DNA of 8,156 nt from an uncultured Prevotella sp. (GTDB taxonomy: Bacteria > Bacteroidota > Bacteroidia > Bacteroidales > Bacteroidaceae), in the NCBI GenBank assembly GCA_937922435.1, contig CAKZVT010000007.1, positions 1 to 8,156 on the forward strand, written 5' to 3'. The translations under genes were made by a program, and so were the position numbers. The notes under the pieces are model-generated. The model was given only the letters and a program-made list of their open reading frames with translations, was not told the DNA's origin and did no database searches. The first letter of the stretch is position 1. Each line of letters begins with the position of its first letter. Positions 6,085 through 8,156 of the stretch are shown here, one piece after another.

Positions 6085-7343
6085 CACTTTTTGTTATAAT
6101 TGCCGCGCCCTATGAGCCACACGAGCGACACTTCGAGCTTGGTAGGTCCGAAGTAGCGAAGGTTCTTTGTGGCCTGCCATACGTAGCACTGGTCTACGGG
6201 TATGTATTCGTAATACCGTCCGCCAAGATAGCCCACGCAGGCCGAGAAGTCGATGTTGAGCCTGCGCGCTATGGGCAGCGAGTAGCCATACTCCACGCCT
6301 CCGCCGAAGCATGCGCGGTCGAAGATGTCGCCGCCGGGCACTCCGCCCATGTATCCGCGTCCGCCCAGCTCGAAGTCGAAGGTCTGCACCTGGGCGTAGA
6401 GGCCCAAGTGGTGGCCGGTGAGGGGCTTCTCCTTGGCCGCGCGGCCGAACCATTTTCTAAGCGTGATGTCGCCGCCGTATGTGCGCCAGTACCAGTGTGC
6501 GCGGTCGGACTTCCACCAGCCGTACATCCAGTTGCCGCCCAAACTCCAGTCCTTGCCGAGGTAGAACTCCACGCCGACGTTGGGCACGAGGAGCGCGTCG
6601 TACAGCATGTTGGTCTTGACGGCCATGTAGAACGGCTTTTTCATCACCACCGGCATTACTATGGGTGTAAGCGGCGGAGCCGGCGGCGGGGTTATGGAGT
6701 CTTGCAGGACGAGCAGCGGCGTAATCCTTACAGGGTTGAGCACGCGCTGATACCACAGGTACATGCTCGACGCCCTAAGCTCGGGGAAGAGCACGCGGTA
6801 CATGTACTTGTAAGGCTTGCCGCCCTTGAAGCGCGACAGGCGGCCCACATTGTTGTCGGCCACTTTCTCTCCGCCGTCGAGCCTGCTCACAATGTCGCGC
6901 AGAAATTCGAGCGTCGCCTCGCGGTAAGGCACGTTGGGGTCGGCCTCGACGAGGCGTACAAGTCCGCGCCAGTCGCGCCCGAGGAACTGGAATACGGTGA
7001 GTGAGTCGGGCAGTTCGCCGTACTGCTCAAGGTAGTCGAATATGCGCTTTGCGCGGTTGGCCGAAAGCCTGCGGTTGTGCATGATTGTACCCTCGGGCGA
7101 CGCGCCGCCGACCACGAGGATTTTCTGCAGCCTGTACACGGAGTCGGCATAGTCGGACTTGAGCCTGCCGGTGATGCTGTCGAGCACGGCCTTGTTGTCG
7201 CGTATCGACATGTCAAGGGTAGAATAATCCTGACGGAAATATATCTTCACAGAGTCGCGTATGGACTCTTGCGCGTAGGTCTTGTTGCAAGGCGATATGG
7301 CCACTGCCGCCATACCGAGCATCAGGAATATAACGTTTTTCAT
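6084..7343 (-). CDS. OmpA-like/DUF3575 outer-membrane protein of the fimbrial operon
   Basis: A 419-residue protein with a type I signal peptide, probably cut after TYAQ at 22-25. Residues about 30-130 resemble an OmpA-type peptidoglycan-binding domain: VKIYFRQDYSTLD at 32-44, KILVVGGASPEG at 74-85 and NRRLSANRAKRIFDYL at 90-105. The arginine of the LSxxRA motif is kept (97), but the usual aspartate of the TDxxG-like segment is replaced (GGASPEG). A helical middle (about 135-200) and a proline-rich linker (PPPAPPLTP, 219-227) lead to a DUF3575-like part at 236-419, starting FYMAVKTNMLYDALLVPNVG. It has alternating aromatic strands and ends in VWLIGRGNYNKK, which suggests a small beta-barrel. 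DUF3575 proteins often accompany Mfa-type fimbrial genes, but their exact role is not established. It is first in the operon, and the next gene follows without a gap. Confidence 0.85.
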   Translation of the reverse strand: MKNVIFLMLGMAAVAISPCNKTYAQESIRDSVKIYFRQDYSTLDMSIRDNKAVLDSITGRLKSDYADSVYRLQKILVVGGASPEGTIMHNRRLSANRAKRIFDYLEQYGELPDSLTVFQFLGRDWRGLVRLVEADPNVPYREATLEFLRDIVSRLDGGEKVADNNVGRLSRFKGGKPYKYMYRVLFPELRASSMYLWYQRVLNPVRITPLLVLQDSITPPPAPPLTPIVMPVVMKKPFYMAVKTNMLYDALLVPNVGVEFYLGKDWSLGGNWMYGWWKSDRAHWYWRTYGGDITLRKWFGRAAKEKPLTGHHLGLYAQVQTFDFELGGRGYMGGVPGGDIFDRACFGGGVEYGYSLPIARRLNIDFSACVGYLGGRYYEYIPVDQCYVWQATKNLRYFGPTKLEVSLVWLIGRGNYNKK

Positions 7344-7554
7344 GTCGCAGCTGTTTAGTTAAACATTATCCTATCTGAAAAATGTCGATAAGACGCCGCT
7401 ATACCCACCCAGCTCACCTTATTTATATATGCCGCCATGGCACAAAGACGGCGGTCCTTGTCGTACCTTACAACAAGGCACGACAAGACAGTGCGCACCA
7501 CATCGCTACGCGACGTGACGCACACAGCTGCAAACATAGCCGTAAACGCCAAAC
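7344..7554 (-). promoter_or_regulatory. Structured 5' leader of the fimbrial operon
   Basis: This stretch before the first start codon holds two hairpins in tandem. At 7457-7487 the arms CTTGTCGT/ACGACAAG and CCTT/AAGG enclose a five-base loop. At 7432-7454 the arms CCGCCGT and ATGGCGG enclose nine bases. In both, the one non-Watson-Crick position is a G-U pair in minus-strand RNA but an A-C mismatch on the plus strand, so the structures fit a transcript of the operon. The arms GTTTA and TAAAC at 7353-7364, ten bases before the ATG, could be an operator. No T-run follows either hairpin. Open frames here (for example 7355-7552, minus) start with TTG, look unlike a protein, and are judged not to be genes. 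Confidence 0.5.
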
Positions 7555-7573
7555 AAAGCCCTCTGGCGGCTTT
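7555..7573. terminator. Short hairpin, weak terminator or attenuator candidate
   Basis: AAAGCC pairs with GGCTTT around seven bases. It is followed by ATTTAA on the plus strand and GTTTGG on the minus strand, so the T-run is poor either way. It sits between the promoter at 7776-7806 and the structured leader. It could end a short transcript or act as an attenuator for the operon. Confidence 0.35.
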
Positions 7574-7587
7574 ATTTAATAATGTAT

Positions 7588-7594
7588 GGGGGGG
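7588..7594. repeat. Homopolymer of seven G (C7 on the operon strand)
   Basis: A G7 run at the plus-strand level lies about 245 bases before the first start codon of the operon, between its best promoter and its first gene. Homopolymers of this length can vary by slippage. Whether this one does, or matters, cannot be told from one sequence. Confidence 0.5.
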
Positions 7595-7612
7595 TAAATT
7601 GGAGGGTATCAG

Positions 7613-7629
7613 AAGCCGTCAGGGGGCTT
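7613..7629. other. Hairpin related to the one at 7555-7573
   Basis: AAGCC pairs with GGCTT around seven bases. The stem sequence and the inner bases resemble the hairpin about 50 bases away, and on the minus strand both read AAGCC, a short inner part and GGCTT in direct orientation. A tandem pair of related stems in a leader suggests a regulatory or duplicated element. No T-run follows. Confidence 0.3.
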
Positions 7630-7775
7630 AATCCTAAACTCCCTGAAGAACGTAAGTTCATAATGCCTCTTAATGTCCAATAGCGTCTTTGCATTGTAAT
7701 CTTACAGACAAATTCTAGTTCAATACCCACAGCAAATTGTCGTTGGTAAATACAAATTGCCTTTTCAATCCGCTG

Positions 7776-7806
7776 CAAATATACAAATTTTATAAGATAC
7801 GGCAAT
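7776..7806 (-). promoter_or_regulatory. Bacteroides-type promoter for the fimbrial operon
   Basis: Read on the minus strand, ATTG (7806-7803) and TATATTTG (7783-7776) are separated by 19 bases. This fits the Bacteroidetes sigma-factor consensus of TTG or TTTG at -33, about 19-21 bases, and TAnnTTTG at -7. Transcription would start near 7770 and give a leader of about 425 bases before the first gene. It is the best promoter match seen in front of the operon. Start sites nearer to the gene cannot be excluded. Confidence 0.65.
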
Positions 7807-7853
7807 ACGTTTTTTGATAAAATTAACATGAAAATGCAAAAAATGATACGGCA

Positions 7854-7877
7854 GGCGGCCGCAATCCGCATGCCGCC
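7854..7877. other. GC-rich hairpin upstream of the promoter
   Basis: GGCGGC pairs with GCCGCC around 12 bases, about 50 bases upstream of the operon promoter. The loop contains GCAATCCGC, part of the core seen in the palindromic repeats of this window. It may be a decayed repeat. Confidence is low. Confidence 0.3.
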
Positions 7878-7929
7878 GGAGGAGCGACGGCTATCTGCCT
7901 GGCTTACAGCGACTTTCCAATATGCCGTA

Positions 7930-7966
7930 TTTTAGCGTGCAAAAGGTGGTCTTTTGCACGCTAAAA
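7930..7966. repeat. Perfect 16-pair hairpin, first of an adjacent pair
   Basis: The arms TTTTAGCGTGCAAAAG and CTTTTGCACGCTAAAA enclose the loop GTGGT. The hairpin shares its last three bases with the next hairpin. No gene ends near it inside the window, so it could be a bidirectional terminator for a gene beyond the right edge or a palindromic extragenic repeat. No strand can be assigned. Confidence 0.75.
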
Positions 7967-7998
7967 GGCCATCTTTTGGAAGGCAAAAGATGGCCTTT
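7964..7998. repeat. Perfect 15-pair hairpin, second of an adjacent pair
   Basis: The arms AAAGGCCATCTTTTG and CAAAAGATGGCCTTT enclose the loop GAAGG. The inner part (CAAAAG-TGG with CCA-CTTTTG) is shared with the first hairpin, so arms of the two can also pair with each other: 7940-7949 with 7969-7978, ten pairs including one G-U on the plus strand. The pair may be a two-state structure or a duplicated palindrome. Confidence 0.75.
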
Positions 7999-8105
7999 CG
8001 GAATTCAGACGCAAATCTGGTGTATAGTATTACTGTACCTTCTTTTGTCTTTGTGATTGCATTTTATGTGTACATCCTGCTGCAAGCCAGGCTGTCGGTA
8101 ATGTG
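7999..8105. other. Intergenic stretch with no recognised feature
   Basis: About 105 bases of ordinary composition between the hairpin pair and the right-edge repeat. An open plus-strand frame (7954-8142) starts inside a hairpin and runs into the repeat, so it is not credible as a gene. No promoter or RNA gene was recognised. Confidence 0.4.
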
Positions 8106-8156
8106 TTTTGGCGGATTTGCAATCCGCCGAAAATTAATATAAGGATTTGCAATCCG
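8106..8156. repeat. Partial nested-palindrome repeat unit at the right edge
   Basis: The sequence matches the first third of the 143-base units at 140-670 in the same orientation, including the P1 hairpin and the P2 left arm (AAGGATTTGCAATCCG), where the window ends. P1 is perfect here at 8110-8128 (GGCGGATT, TGC, AATCCGCC), because the extra T that bulges in the left copies is absent. The same repeat family thus lies on both sides of the fimbrial operon. Confidence 0.75.

Noticed and set aside
7457..7487. Invertible promoter border
   Set aside because: The inverted repeat is a compact hairpin with a five-base loop, no matching distant partner was seen, and there is no recombinase gene in the window.
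7355..7552. Minus-strand open frame of 65 codons in the leader
   Set aside because: It starts with TTG, covers the hairpins, runs almost to the operon start and has no protein-like features.
7531..7557. Second promoter for the operon (TATGTTTG at 7538-7531)
   Set aside because: The -7 element matches TAnnTTTG, but the nearest TTTG elements are only 11 or 15 bases upstream instead of about 19-21.
7572..7871. Minus-strand open frame of 99 codons
   Set aside because: It begins upstream of the best promoter, overlaps hairpin elements and has no recognisable domain.

Overview
The window looks like a chromosomal segment from a member of the Bacteroidales (a Prevotella- or Bacteroides-like gut or oral anaerobe). 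The evidence is a minus-strand operon of fimbrial (type V pilus) lipoproteins of kinds known only from that order, a Bacteroides-type promoter (TTG, 19 bases, TATATTTG), and AT-rich start regions with little use of Shine-Dalgarno sequences. No tRNA, rRNA, transposase, integrase or CRISPR array was seen.

Layout from right to left, the direction of transcription. 7344-8156 is an intergenic region of about 800 bases. It holds a partial palindromic repeat at the right edge, two adjacent long hairpins (7930-7998), a good minus-strand promoter (7776-7806), a C7 tract and a structured leader. Four genes follow on the minus strand: an outer-membrane protein with an OmpA-like domain and a DUF3575 domain (7343-6084), a FimB/Mfa2-type (DUF5119) lipoprotein (6069-5065), a 392-residue fimbrillin (5029-3851) and a 924-residue fimbrillin-family protein (3692-918). 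After the last stop codon come two tandem minus-strand terminator hairpins of nearly the same sequence. Between them lies what may be a nine-codon relic of another fimbrillin 3' end. The left end (1-718) is non-coding and dominated by three copies of a 143-base unit built of nested palindromes.

How the genes probably work together (inferred from known Bacteroidales fimbriae): all four products carry export signals and three are lipoproteins. The 392-residue fimbrillin is the likely stalk (major) subunit. The FimB/Mfa2-like protein is the likely anchor or length regulator. The 924-residue protein is the likely minor or tip subunit. The OmpA/DUF3575 protein would sit in the outer membrane and may link the system to the envelope. 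A stable hairpin without a T-run lies between the stalk and tip genes and could set their relative expression.

The core operon is a known type of system. The less ordinary material is around it: the nested-palindrome units on both sides of the operon, the duplicated 3' end with its terminators, the structured leader, and the GC mosaic of the fimbrillin genes.
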